NCBI GenBank assembly: GCA_035582835.1
Contig: JAYKAV010000288.1
Span: forward strand, 62,001-126,000
Reading direction: 5' to 3'
From: Phoebastria nigripes
Taxonomy: Eukaryota; Chordata; Aves; Procellariiformes; Diomedeidae
Length of the DNA: 64,000 nucleotides
Of the stretch, positions 1-11,310 are shown piece after piece (position 1 is the stretch's first letter; each line of letters begins with the position of its first letter). The position numbers and the translations under genes were made by a program. The notes under the pieces were generated by a model. It was not told the DNA's origin. It searched no databases and was given only the letters and a program-made list of their open reading frames with translations.

Positions 1-3000
1 AATGTGTAAAATTACATTTGGTCAGTTATGTAAGCTTTTTTGGAGACTGTCATATAGAAATTTAACCATCAGCATCCAGATAGCTTGATGATAGAAGTTA
101 TATAGATGGATAGATAGATTGGATTAAATTCAAATAAGGAATTCTACCAAGATCATGAATACATTGGCTAGCTGCAGGATACTCAGGACCACTGATGCAC
201 AGATGAATTGTTTCACTACAAAAGTTTCTTCCTTTACTCACCAAACACTAAACTGAAACCGACATCAAGTGACTGAAATCCCATCACAATCTTTCTCTGT
301 CCCAGTTTCTCATTCACATCCATGCAATTATTGCTCCTTTGCAGCTAAGATTTGTGTACGGTTTCTGCTGTCTTAACTTCCTCAGTCTTACTCTAATGCA
401 CTTGTGTGTTTCATTCTCCTAATACAAAGCCCTTTTAAGTCTCATATTAAATAAGATTCATGCAGCTTATTCTTGCCTGATATTGTTTCACAGTTAGTGC
501 TATATTTCATGCATTTATTCACTACAATGTGAAAGCCTCTCTCTCTGTCTCCACATAGCAAACACTATCTGTTGGAGAACCTGATGAATTCATGAAGTAG
601 GAGAGGGCTTCTGTGCCACGATGTAGCTATAGGACTTGGTATGGACTATTTCTGCCCAGCTGCAAATTGTCACAATTGAACCCTGCCTCAATTTGTGTCT
701 TGTGTTTATATGCAAGACTCTGCTATCTCACATACTGGAAAACAGTTAACTCGAGACTTCTGGGTGCACATAAAGAACTCCACTCAGTCTAAATTACATT
801 TAACTGCAGACGAAGTCCCAGACAGCAATCCATTCCTTGTACTCCTCAGGTGCTTGTATGCAGTCCTGTTCCAGCTTGAAAGTTTTGTGAGCCCATAAAC
901 ATCGTCTTCATCATCTCTTCTATTATGTGAACACGTTTTCAACTAGTGACTTTTATTTGTTCTCTCAGTTGTCCAGGGTAGACACCTATCTTTTCTTCTG
1001 GTGCCGCTTGATTTCCCAATACTTATGGAGAGCAGACATACTTGCCTTAGGTAGAACAGCATTGTTTCCTAAGGATTTATGTGGCTTCTTACCTCTCTCC
1101 ATTGTCAGTATGAAAAAATTAGAGGGTAGAGTTGGGTAGTTTAGAGACTTCATTTAAGGATAAATGCCTAGAATTGTGTTGAGACACTGTGAATGCTGGA
1201 AAAATTTTGTTATTTTTTAAGCTGTATCTAAATACAATGGGTTTCAGATATATGCAGCTTGCTGGTATTATTAGAATAAAAATAATACAAATAATACATA
1301 ATAAGATGAAAGAATCCAAAGTAAGAGGTTGTTCAGAGTTAAATGACTGGTATTTCTTAATATTGACTCTTTCTTTTCTGCTTTAAACACACTGAAGTAC
1401 AGTGGAAATATTTACAGTGATCAACATTGCTACCCAGGTATCCTATGTTGCTGATGAATATATGGAGTAAAGACGTCTTGTGTTTAAATACGCTAACTGG
1501 AGTTCCAGAAATGGTTAAGATAAAAATACACGGCGCTCAGTACATGTTAATTTACCTCAGATGTCAGTGGAGTATGTTGGCCCAGCCAGATTTCAGTACT
1601 GCTTTAATTAGACAGCTTACGGCATGCAAAGTGTCTCTGTTTGAACCTGGACTGATTATCACTACACCACACTGCAGACTGCTGTCTGAAATGTCGTGGT
1701 TTTTTGGAATGAATATATTTGTCTCACATGAGTTTTTGTTTCACTTTCTCAGTAAGCTAGGAGGAAGCGTTGTTGTCTCAGTTATACTTTCAGGCTTTCT
1801 TCACAGTCATAACAGGTAGAAATTTATTTACTTTTTAAAACAAACAAACAAGAAGCCTGTAGGCCTAGACAACAACTTTTATTCTTATATGGAAATCCTA
1901 GCTAGCTTCTCCTAAGTTCCGCACAGTAGGAGCAGCAATGGAAAAGAGTGGTCCCATACCACATCATAATCCTGCACATACTCCAACTTGATCACACAAG
2001 GTTACGAAGCTCTAATTGAAACTCAGTAAAAATATGAGGTTGTCTGTGACTATATCACTCAGTATTATAGCTTACAATCCCAGCAGACATTTGAAACTAT
2101 TATGTTCTCATCATAGAAACTGTCTGCTTAGACTTCCCAAATTAGAAGGACTCTTCAAGTATTGCCAAAATATTGTATTTTCAAAATGCAGCTGAAAAGT
2201 ATAAGGTCCAGACTCATTTCTCCTAGTTTGAGGGATAAAATTATTAAATCTGACTGAGCTAGGACTGAAAAGATGTTTATGTTGAAATAGAAATAAAACT
2301 TCGACTGTTATTTTCACATGGCTCTCACTAACCAAAACAACAACTTAGTTGTACATAGATGAGTAGGAAGTTGCTGAATTCTAGACCATCAGGGTAGTTT
2401 ATAAACTTTGATATGAGTCTGATTAAATACATGAAAATATCAGAGTCACTGAACATTGCCAGGATTAAAGTCTCAATTAAACCTTTAGTATCCTCAATAT
2501 TTCTGGTTTCCCATCTGGGTGATTGCACTCATGATGTAGGGCAAGATTCATATATTATTAACTAATTAATTAGTTTCTACCATACGTGAAAACCTTTGGC
2601 ACGAAACATCTCCCTAGCTATTAAAGGTGACTAAAAGTACAGATAAAGGACAAAGGGGAAGAGTACTCAAAGTGAGAATCACACTCTCACTTACCTTTGT
2701 CATAATTATAGCTCATATCAAGTTCAATTTTCATGAGTAGTAGGCAATGAAACATCCATATAGTACAATGTGGAAAGCTCCCTGTGGGCTTAAATTTACT
2801 GCTACCTTTTATATTCACTTTTAAAAGAAGTCAAGCATAAAGTTTACTCATGTAGGTCCCTCTGCACCCATTATAGGCAGAGGGCAGGGATCACATTTAA
2901 CTCTTGGTTACACATGTGCAAGGTTTCTGACTTTAGTAGAATTTCATATGTGAATATGAAATAAAAATGTGTCTCAATGCACTCTTCACTTTCTCTGCCT

Positions 3001-5858
3001 CCTCTGTGGAGGAGGAAGAAAAGCAGGCATACAGAGTCAGTTTTGCAGGTTACACAAATAAAGATTCATTTGAACAGCAATTGGTCCTCTGCAGGGAGAA
3101 AAACTTGCACCCTAAACCAACAAATCTTAAATTTCAAACCCTATTAAAAATAATACTTGAAGTGGACTGATAGCTTGTGATAGATACCATGTGGTACATT
3201 TTAGTAGTGCATTAAAACTTTTCACCTTATCAAAATATTCCAAAAACCTTCCAAATTGTTTGAAATCCTGGTTTAGGACACTAGCCATGTTTTTATACAG
3301 CTTTATCTCCATAGAAACTCGAATGACAAAAATCTATATAACACTGTGCAAAAATTGATAGAAGTGATAGATACAAACTGCCTGTACAGAGAGTGCTCAC
3401 TTGTTGCAAATGCGTGTACAGTGTTAGGACAGACTAGAACTGCTTGCTCTAGGAGAGAAATGGAACTTTATACCTGTGCTCAAACAATTAGGCAAGATTG
3501 GTAACCTCATTACAACCTCTTTGGAACAGGTGGTCTCTGCAAGGCACTGAGTATATTGAATGTTGATTCCTTCCTAACACAAGAGAAGCAGTATGCAGAA
3601 GTGATAACTGAGTCATACTACTCTGTGCTTGATACAATTTATTCATGGTACTATGTTAAAAGCAGTAGCTGAAATCACAGTCTCACATGGAGATTGCTAA
3701 TACAGAAGCAACATGTGCAAATGGGAGCTTTGTAGGTAAAAATGAAGATAAAGCTGAAGTCTTTGAAAAACTTACTCTTGCATTACTCTACCAATGCATT
3801 TTCTTGTTCTACTAAAATGAAAATAAATCCTAATCAGCAGTGAGTACAATTGGAAATTTTAATTTAAAACTTCTGGTTGTTGGTAAACAGCTTTTTATCA
3901 CAAATGAGATATTTCATTTTAAAAAAATGTGTTTTTTTCAGCATAATCTTTCCTTGAGAAAAAGCTGACAGAAATACAAAAGAACCTTTCTGATATATTA
4001 ATTGATATTAGAGCCAGCTTTGAAAGTGGAGGATTTCAAGCTCAATCCTAGTAAAGTAAATCCTGAAGATGATAAAAAAAAAAATAAAAAACCATTCAAG
4101 TATAGAATTCACAAAATGAAAAAAATGGTGACATTTTGAATTTTTTAATGAAAGAGACTTTTGATTTGTTCAGGCAGCTTTACTGTCTGTTCTGAAAAGC
4201 AGAAAATACATTGGCATTAAAAGCAACTGATCTAAATAAACTTTGTTTCCTGATTATTAAAAGAACCACAGACCACATTGGAAAAACTATAGCGAAACAG
4301 GAAAACCTATCACTTCCCATGTGTTTCAAGAGCCTCCAGGGGTTTATTGCCCTTTCTGAATACACCATAATCAAGAATAACTCGATAACTAAACTCCTGT
4401 CTGGATACCATTGCCTTAGAAATTATTAAGTTGCTTTGCAGACCTGATACCCTGTAGGGCTCAAATTTATAGAACTTTTTTTCTAAACAGTTATAAACAT
4501 TTACAATATTACATTGCAAAATACTTGTCCAAGCAATTGTTGTATTAACTGTATGGAAAACAAGAAGCAGGATGTCATAAAGCTGACAGAGAAAGAAAAA
4601 GCATGTAGATATTTTTTCTCGCTTTATACAAGGTACAAAAATCTTACAAAGAGAATGTTTTGGTTTTCTTAATACTGGACATGTCTGTGAAGCATGTGTT
4701 GCATTTTTTTCACATGCAACCAAGGTAATTGTTTTTTAGTGCATTTGTGCACTCTCCAGCTGAATAAACCAATACATTATCTCTACGTATATTTGAATGT
4801 TTAGACAGTGTTCAAACTCAAGCCCTTAAATTTAAGGCGCTCTCAACCCCTTAAATCCACATAAACAGGGAAATGTTGAAGGCATAACTTGTATCTAACC
4901 CCACTAAATCTCATTGGGGGTTAGGTATCTGGGTGTCATGTGAGGTTTTAAAAAATGTCCCCTTAGGCTCCTGAATTAAAGCAGTCTGAGTTTTAGACAG
5001 AGTGAGAACTTGCAGCTCTCGTTTAATAAACTATTTTTATTAAACTATCCCTATAATACCTTTTTGCACGTTTTTCCTCTATGACACTATTCTTTACATT
5101 GACCTCCACTTATATCATTATCATCAAGGGGTGCTTTGAGTTTCAAACATGTTTAAAAAGTGAGGTTAAATAACAGTTTAGATAGAAAAGGTAAAAAGTA
5201 CAAAATGAAAATAGTCAAGGAACAGGTCTTCTCAATTCTGCAAGTAGGGTTGGTGTAATACCTAAATATAAGTACATAAATAATATTAAATAAATAAATA
5301 AATACATAAAATATAAATACATCTGGTACTATAGTATTTTTTAGGTGACCAGACAAACTGTTAGTCAGAATAAGATTTTTGAAATTTGTTCTTTCTTTGG
5401 CCCTTCAGAAATATCAGGAAGAACAGACTCCAGTTGAATTACTCCTCCTCTAGCTCCTGCGGCAGAACTGAAAAAATTGTTTTAGGAAAGAAATCTTCGG
5501 TTGATAGGGACTGTGGGACATTGCTAGCTCCTGAAACAAAGAAAATGAGTCTCCTGCCTCATGAGACGATAATATTTATTTTTAAAGTGACTGTATTGTT
5601 TACTAAATTTACATACTTGTATTTAAAAATAGATTGGCAGTATTGAAATTATCCTGATTCAAAGAAGGCATTGCCCATGGCTTAACCATTGCAATCCCTG
5701 TTCATCTCTTTCCAGAATCCAGGCTACTCCTGGGCCACTTATGAATTAGATGGTTTTCAAATTAACAGCACCAATTAAAAGTAACGAGAGTTTTATCCTC
5801 TTTTCAGTGGTTACATAGAAAGCAGGAAGATTTTTAATGCAGCCTTAAATTAAAGACT
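1..5858. other. Gene-free AT-rich stretch
   Basis: I see no exon, RNA gene or classifiable transposon here. The longest frames are 1427-1819 (+, 130 codons) and 4310-4723 (-, 137 codons). Neither shows a domain, a signal peptide or a composition unlike its surroundings, so both are probably chance frames. The only simple repeat of note is an AAAT tract near 5285-5310. Confidence 0.6.
5285..5310. repeat. (AAAT)n microsatellite
   Basis: About four to five copies of AAAT in a row, slightly interrupted at the 3' side, within a generally A/T-rich segment. Confidence 0.8.
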
Positions 5859-6094
5859 TGCACTGGTTTTGGCTGGGATAGAGTTAATTTTCTTCATAGC
5901 AGCTAGTATGGGGCTATGTTTTGGATTTGTGCTGAAAACAGTGTTGATAGTACAGGGATGTTTTCGTTACTGCTGAGCAGTGCTTACACAGAGCCAAGGC
6001 CTTTTCTGCTTCTCACNCCACCCCACCAGCGAGTAGGCTGGGGGTGCACAAGAAGCTGGTAGGGGACGCGGCCGGGACAGCTGACCATACCATA

Positions 6095-6102
6095 TGACGT
6101 CA
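6095..6102 (+). promoter_or_regulatory. Perfect CRE (TGACGTCA) in LTR-A
   Basis: This is the consensus cAMP-response element, normally bound by CREB/ATF dimers, and it lies a few bases upstream of the expected TATA position of the LTR. It retains its CpG, whereas LTR-B has TGATGTCA at the same place. Whether it still drives transcription cannot be seen from sequence. Confidence 0.6.
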
Positions 6103-6298
6103 TGCTCAGCATAGAAAGCTGGGGGAAGAAGAAGGAAGGTGGGGACTTTCGGAGTGATGGCGTTTGTCTTCCCAAGTAACCGTTACGCGTGATGGAGCCC
6201 TGCTTTCCTGGAGATGGCTGAACACCTGCCTGCCGATGGGAAGTAGTGAATGAATTCCTTGTTTTGCTTTGCTTGCGTGCGTGGCTTTTGCTTTCCCT

Positions 6299-6304
6299 AT
6301 TAAA
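6299..6304 (+). promoter_or_regulatory. ATTAAA polyadenylation signal of LTR-A
   Basis: ATTAAA is followed by an ACTGTCTTTATCTC context that is identical in LTR-B. Its position about 130 bases before the LTR end fits the R/U5 part of the LTR. Confidence 0.6.
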
Positions 6305-6431
6305 CTGTCTTTATCTCAACCCATGAGTTTTCTCACTTTTACTCTTCCGATTCTCTCCCCCATCCCATTGTGGGGAGAGTGAGCGAGCAGCTGTGTGGTG
6401 CTTAGTTGCAGGCTTGGGTTAAAGCACGACA

Positions 6432-7030
6432 AGACCAGAAGTAAAAATTTCCCATACTGCTCTATGCCAATAAAAAACAGTCAAGATGTGGACATGCACT
6501 TTGTAGATGTAAGAACAAAATGTAATTATGTTCTATCTCAGTGCTAAATTGTATGTGAAATTGGTTTTTAAATTAAAATAAATTTACAAACAGTACATAA
6601 GTTTACAGCCTATACTGGCAATATCAGAAAAAAAATGAGGTAATAGATCTTATCTACCGAAGAGGAAATATTTAGTTCCACCTATATTTGAAACTTACTA
6701 TCTTCTATTCACTTGATGGGGAACAAAGAGCAAGTAACAATTTCTTTTGTGTTTGGAATTATTCTTTTTTTGCCCTGAGTTGACATATTGCTTAATCTTG
6801 GCTCTTCCACAAAGAAGTGCATACCATAAAATACAATTAAAACTAGCCTTTGTCCATGAAAAATAAGATATGCAGAATAATTTCATTTCATCTAAGTTTA
6901 TTTGAAAACTGGCTGCAGAACTGATTCTAATTTCTGTGAAAAAATACCACTGAATTGGGGCAAAAATATGTTGTGTTTTTTTTTTTTTTTCTTCTCAGAA
7001 GAATGAAACTCTACAATTTCATTTTGGAAA
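6432..7030. other. Spacer between LTR-A and the CR1 element
   Basis: AT-rich unique sequence with no gene. A run of 15 T at 6976-6990 lies just before the 5' breakpoint of the CR1. I see no clear target-site duplication that would set that breakpoint exactly. Confidence 0.5.
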
Positions 7031-7041
7031 AGGGAATAGGG

Positions 7042-8310
7042 AACTACAGGCCAGTCAGTCTCATCTCTGTACCTGGGAAGATCATGGAACAGATCCTCCT
7101 GCAAGCTATGCTAAGGCACGTGGAGGACAGGGAGGTGATTCGAGACAGCCAGCATGACTTCACCAAGGGCAAGTCCTGCCTGACCAACCTAGTAGCCTTC
7201 TATGATGGAGTGACAACATCAGTGGACATGGGAAGGGCTACAGATGTCATCTATCTGGACGTCTGTAAGGCCTTTGACACGGTCCCCCACAATATCCTTC
7301 TCTCCAAACTGGAGAGGTATGGATTTGACGGATAGACTGTCCAGTGGGTGAGGAATTGGTTGGATGGTTGCACCCAGATGGTAGTGGTCAACGGCTCAAT
7401 GTCCAGGTGGAGGTCGGTGATGAGTGGTGTCCCGCAGGGGTCCATATTGGGACCAGTACTGTTTAATATCTTCATCAATGGCATAGACAGCAGGATCGAG
7501 TGCACCCTCAGCAAGTTTGCAGACGACACCAAGCTGAGCGCTGTGGTCGACCCACCTGAGGGACGGGATGCCATCCAGAGGGACCTGGATGAGCTGGAGA
7601 AGTGGGCCTGTGTGAACCTCATGAGGTTCAACAAGGCCAAGTGCAAGGTCCTGCACCTGGGTCAGGGCAACCCCCAGTATCAATACAGGCTGGGCGATGA
7701 AGGGATTGAGAGCAGCCCTGCCGAGAAGGACTTGGGGGTACTGGTGGATGAAAAGCTGGACNNGAGCCAGCAATGTGNGCTCNCAGCCCAGAAGGNCAAC
7801 TGTATCCTGGGCTGCATCACAAGAAGCATGGCCAGCAGGTCGAGGGANGTGATTCTGCCCCTCTACTCTGCTCTGGTGAGACCCCACCTGGAGTACTGCG
7901 TCAAGCTCTGGAGCCCTCAGCACAGGATGGACACGGACCTGTTGGAGTGGGTCCAGAGGAGGGCCATGAAAATGATAAGCGGGATGGAACGCCTCTCCTA
8001 TGAAGAAAGGCTGAGAGAGTTGGGGTTGTTCAGCCTGGAGAAGAGAAGGCTTTGGGGAGACCTTATTGCAGCCTATCAGTACTTAAAGGGGGCTTATAAG
8101 AAAGATGGGGACAGACTTTTTAGCAGGGCCTGTTGCGACAGGACAAGGGGGAATGGTTTTAAACTAAAAGAGGGTAGATTTAGACTAGATATAAGGAAGA
8201 CATTTTTTACGCTGAGGGTGGTGAAACACTGGGACAGGTTGCCCAGAGAGGTGGTAGATGCCCCATCCCTGGAAACATTGAAGGTCAGGTTGGACGAGGC
8301 TCTGATCTAG
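7042..8310 (+). pseudogene. CR1 ORF2 fragment: reverse transcriptase and C-terminal region, one nonsense codon
   Basis: This frame encodes the reverse transcriptase that copied CR1 RNA at the nick during target-primed insertion. It opens with NYRPVSL (RT block 1, from 7042), then KAFDTVPH (about 7267-7290, the first palm aspartate), SGVPQGS and the FADD catalytic box at 7516-7527, and continues through the C-terminal domain to a TAG at 8308-8310. The endonuclease is absent. One in-frame TAG at 7333-7335, after GFDG, interrupts it; from memory the CR1 family has tryptophan there, so a single G-to-A change explains it. The 5' part can be read back in frame to an ATG at 6955, but residues before NYRPVSL come from flanking DNA. 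Six ambiguous bases fall at 7762-7848. It cannot move by itself. Confidence 0.95.
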
Positions 8311-8381
8311 TTGAAGATGTCCCTGCTTATTGCAGGGGGGTTGGACTAGATGACCTTTAAAGGTCCCTTCCAACCCAAACT

Positions 8382-8405
8382 ATTCTATGATTCTATGATT
8401 CTATG
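8382..8405 (+). repeat. (ATTCTATG)3 CR1 3' terminal repeat
   Basis: Three perfect tandem copies of the 8-base unit that forms the 3' end of CR1 elements and is thought to help the element's own RT recognise its RNA. It marks the 3' boundary of the insertion. Confidence 0.95.
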
Positions 8406-8984
8406 TAAAACAAGCAAGTATTTTTTGGTATAGCTAAAGAGGAATCCCTCCCTTAAGCTCATGGATCTCACTGAGCTAGGTGCTGGGACCACTGGTTTTG
8501 TAAGTTGGCCTGAAAGATATGTCTGAGTCATTCCCTGAAGGCTTTCATTCTAAAGACACTTGCATTTCCTAGATGAAAGACATTCCAGCTGAAATATTCT
8601 GAACAATTTAGCGTTGAAGACTGACAAGCTTCTTCTGATTCATGCAAATGATAAAGCCAGTGCAACGTAGGGAATGAAATCCAACATAGGCAACTGATTC
8701 CACCGTAATTCAATTTAGAACAGAAAGAATCACCTGCAATGTTGTAACAGCAGTTTATTTTCCATGTGCCCCTGGCACTGTGGCTAATACTACCCATTCT
8801 AGTTAACAATGGTGGCAGAAGGTAGAGAGAAGAGGGGAATTTGTGGACAAATTCTGGATTATTCAGTATTACTCTAAAGCCAGGTGATTTCATATAGACA
8901 CATCAGTAGTCATAACACAGCAACAAAATTGTCTTTCTACGCTATTCTTTAATTCTAGTAGCAAGTAAGTGCTTGATTTAGAAA
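8406..8984. other. Unique spacer, no gene seen
   Basis: A minus-strand frame at 8528-8893 (121 codons) has no recognisable domain. I see no repeat or RNA gene. Confidence 0.5.
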
Positions 8985-9125
8985 ACAATGGTTGAAATTC
9001 TGTGGCTTGTGTCATGCAGGAGGTTAGGCTAAGGAAATATAATGGTTCTTCTGGCCTGGAAATCTATGAATCCATAAAAATTGGATTAGATGAAAACTGA
9101 TGACCTAAAGCTAAAAGATTCTATG
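8985..9125 (+). mobile_element. Old CR1/L3-like 3' end remnant
   Basis: The run from GTCATGCAGGAGGTTAGGCT through TTCTGGCCTGGAAATCTATGAATC matches, from memory, the 3' UTR of old amniote CR1 copies (pattern: recent G/A-rich 'agactagatgat', then 'ggtcccttctggcct', then 'tctatgaatc'). It carries many substitutions, so it is much older than the element at 7031. Its edges are approximate. Confidence 0.65.
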
Positions 9126-10399
9126 TCCCATTAATAATCTTCTAAAAGAACTGGCCCAGTAAATCAATTTTTTTTTATCTACTTTGTTTTTCTCTAGTAA
9201 TATTAATAACAGAAAAATAAACTTTTGAAAGTTCAAAGATTCAGTGCAGTCGATATAAACAGCTAAGTGCTTAGATGTCTATGTAAAGCTTTTATGAATC
9301 TCCAAACCCTTGGAGATATATTTTCTTCTTTTCACCTCAATTTTTTACTATATTTCATGAAATAATTTTACTGCATTGAGTTTGTTTCTGTCACATGATT
9401 TTCAGTCCTGAATTATGACAATTTGTCAAACAACTAAGCAGTTTGGTAGAGTAATGACAGCTGGCAGAGGAAGAACTGTATGTTCCTAACTAAAGCCTCA
9501 ATTCTGCAAACCCTTAAGCGCTTACTTAGCATAAGAGTATGCTTGAGTCCCAGTGATGACAGCAAAACTTCAGCACATATTTATGCAATAAGTTCAACGG
9601 CAATATATTTGCTGAGCTCCCCAATGATAGTCTTATGCTTATATATCTGTAAAAAGATGAGAAGTAGCTATCAGTATACAATATGAGACAAGATAAGAAA
9701 TATGGACATGAAACTAACAGAGGAAAAAATCAGGCTTTCACAATCCAAAAAATGCTCTTCTGAGTCTTCCTGACACAAGGGAGCACAAAGTCAGCTCTCT
9801 GCTGTCTGAGCAGCGGTGTCCCAGAATAACCAGAGTGAGTAATTATTTAAGGTAAAGAAATAACTGGGTTTTGGCATGAGTCAAAGAAGCATCCCAGCAC
9901 TTCTGTGTCATGAATATTCATAGCGAACAAGTTAAGGCAGCCTCCTTGGATGTCCTGGACTGAGCCCTGGGAAAATCTAGAACAAGTGAAACGAGTATGT
10001 TCCTTCCAAGCAGGCTATGCCTGCTTGATCGTGAAGCTTGGAAGGGAGGAAACAGCAGAGTAGTCACCTTTTTAAAATGGATAGGTGACAATTCAATAAA
10101 AGCTTTCAGTAAAATACTGTTTTGATAGTGCACTGTAAAGCATTCACTTTCATCTACATCTCTAACCTTTAAAATACAACATCATATCATTAGTAATTGA
10201 TGTGCTTAAGATCACCACCCCTTCATGAGACAGAATTTCGGTTCTGTCTTATCTCTGTAATTCTAGAATGGAAAAAGGATTAGTACATGGCAAAAGTTTT
10301 AAAAGGAAGCTGTGAAAACTCAGAAAATGTGGAACTCAAATTTCACTTAAGCTCTAGGGAGTTGCAATAAAAATTACGATATTTCCACATGAATAAGTA
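9126..10399. other. Mostly unique sequence, no gene seen
   Basis: It holds one short old-repeat candidate (9480-9560, listed separately) and otherwise nothing I can classify. Short frames such as 9480-9686 (+) and 9918-10133 (-) show no domain. Confidence 0.5.
9480..9560 (+). repeat. Old unclassified sauropsid repeat, possible copy
   Basis: CTCAATTCTGCAAACCCTTA followed by 'cttacttagcataagagtatg' and 'agtcccagtgatg' resembles a short motif family I recall as frequent in bird and turtle non-coding DNA. I cannot name the family, and this copy is degraded. Confidence 0.35.
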
Positions 10400-11310
10400 A
10401 CATGACAAGGCCCATGGAAGAGTGACACAAAATTCACAGGACACCTGAAATGGACTGAAATCTGCAAAACTGACAGGCTTCCAAATCTAATGGCAAAATA
10501 TGAAATTCTTGTGAAGAACCATGTTCCAGTGAAATCCTTCAGGAACTGATTTCTGACCTGACACTGCTTGACAGTTTTATCAATTATCAGGAAGGAGGAA
10601 CATGATGGAGGTTTCAGAAGAATGATAAACAGTATAAAGGATCACCTACTGATACAATGCAGTCTGGACCGCTTGGTAAAGTGGGGCTTAAATGCACATG
10701 TACATATACATGTATAGCCAAATGCAGCCACAGTTTCAGGAACAAAGAATGTAGAAAATATGACCCACGTAGGGAACTCTACTTGGGCACTGGAAGGGAG
10801 TTTGGAGAGGGTTTGATGTTCATAGTGGATTATCCATTGGATACAGATATGCAATACAACATAGAAGCTATAGATCTATATAGATTTATAGACCTGTGAG
10901 CAGAGAAGTATCGAGAAGTAGCAGGAAAGGTTTACCTTTGTCATCAGCACACTAGTAACAACCATGTACTGTCTTAAATTGTTTAGTCCACAGTTGAAGA
11001 ATTACAGCAGACAGGAAAGCATTCAGAAAAGAACCATTAGCACCATTTGTATTGGTCTAATGCAAACATGTATTTTATTGAGAGGTTCAAGAATTCAACC
11101 TTATTTACCAGAAAGATGATTATATCACAGTTTGAATGCTTGCATGAGGAATAGATAATAGAAGGCTCTTCAGTCTCACACACAAATATAATCCAACAGC
11201 TGCAATTTTGAGCTGGATAAATTGTGATTACAAAGGTGAAGTTAGATTAACTGAAATCATGCATATGTTTAACTGTTAGGTCAAATAGCCATGAAAATTG
11301 TGTATATAGA
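10400..11310 (+). mobile_element. Ancient CR1/L3-like ORF2 remnant, about 0.9 kb
   Basis: This segment aligns by eye, in order, with the second half of an old CR1-type ORF2. The PQGS-LLFNIF region lies at about 10530-10610, the block before the 'LGV-VD' motif at about 10770-10850 (GGGAACTCTACTTGGGCAC), the 'SRSREVILPLY' region at about 10905-10945, the 'QRRATR' region at 11021-11040, and the 'GLFNLAEKG.T' region at about 11160-11215. Stops and indels break every frame, so it is a fossil. The subfamily is different from, and much older than, the CR1 at 7031. No 3' terminal repeat survives. Confidence 0.78.

Larger units (their letters stand above)
5859..6431 (+). mobile_element. Solo LTR of an avian endogenous retrovirus (LTR-A)
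   Basis: A 573-bp element that starts TG (5859), ends CA (6431) and is flanked by near-identical short direct repeats: agact at 5854-5858 and agacc at 6432-6436. No internal gag, pol or env sequence adjoins it, so it is a solo LTR left by recombination between the two ends of a provirus. Visible promoter parts are a perfect CRE, TGACGTCA, at 6095-6102; a decayed TATA position (CATAGAAA, about 6110-6117); and an ATTAAA polyadenylation signal at 6299-6304. These give the + orientation. The 3' two thirds match LTR-B at 32877-33461 closely, while part of the U3 differs. From memory the family is widespread in birds, probably of the ERVL or TguLTR5 type, but I cannot confirm the name. There is one ambiguous base at 6017. 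Confidence 0.88.
7031..8405 (+). mobile_element. CR1 LINE, 5'-truncated, relatively young
   Basis: A non-LTR retrotransposon copy of about 1.4 kb on the + strand. It begins inside the reverse transcriptase domain, so the endonuclease and ORF1 are missing, the usual result of incomplete target-primed reverse transcription. It runs through the end of ORF2, then a 3' UTR of about 95 bases with the conserved GGACTAGATGACCTTTAAAG region, and ends in three perfect copies of ATTCTATG at 8382-8405, the diagnostic CR1 3' end. The coding part stays in one frame for more than 420 codons with a single stop, so the copy has decayed little compared with the other CR1 remnants here. The exact 5' edge is uncertain by a few tens of bases. 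Confidence 0.96.

Noticed and set aside
1427..1819. 130-codon + strand frame
   Set aside because: No domain, no coding-like composition and no splice or promoter context. It fits chance in a 64-kb six-frame search.
4310..4723. 137-codon minus-strand frame with several cysteines
   Set aside because: The cysteine spacing fits no zinc-finger or secreted family I know, and neighbouring sequence gives no gene context.
7396..7923. 175-codon minus-strand frame opposite the CR1
   Set aside because: It is the shadow of the CR1 ORF2 frame on the other strand.
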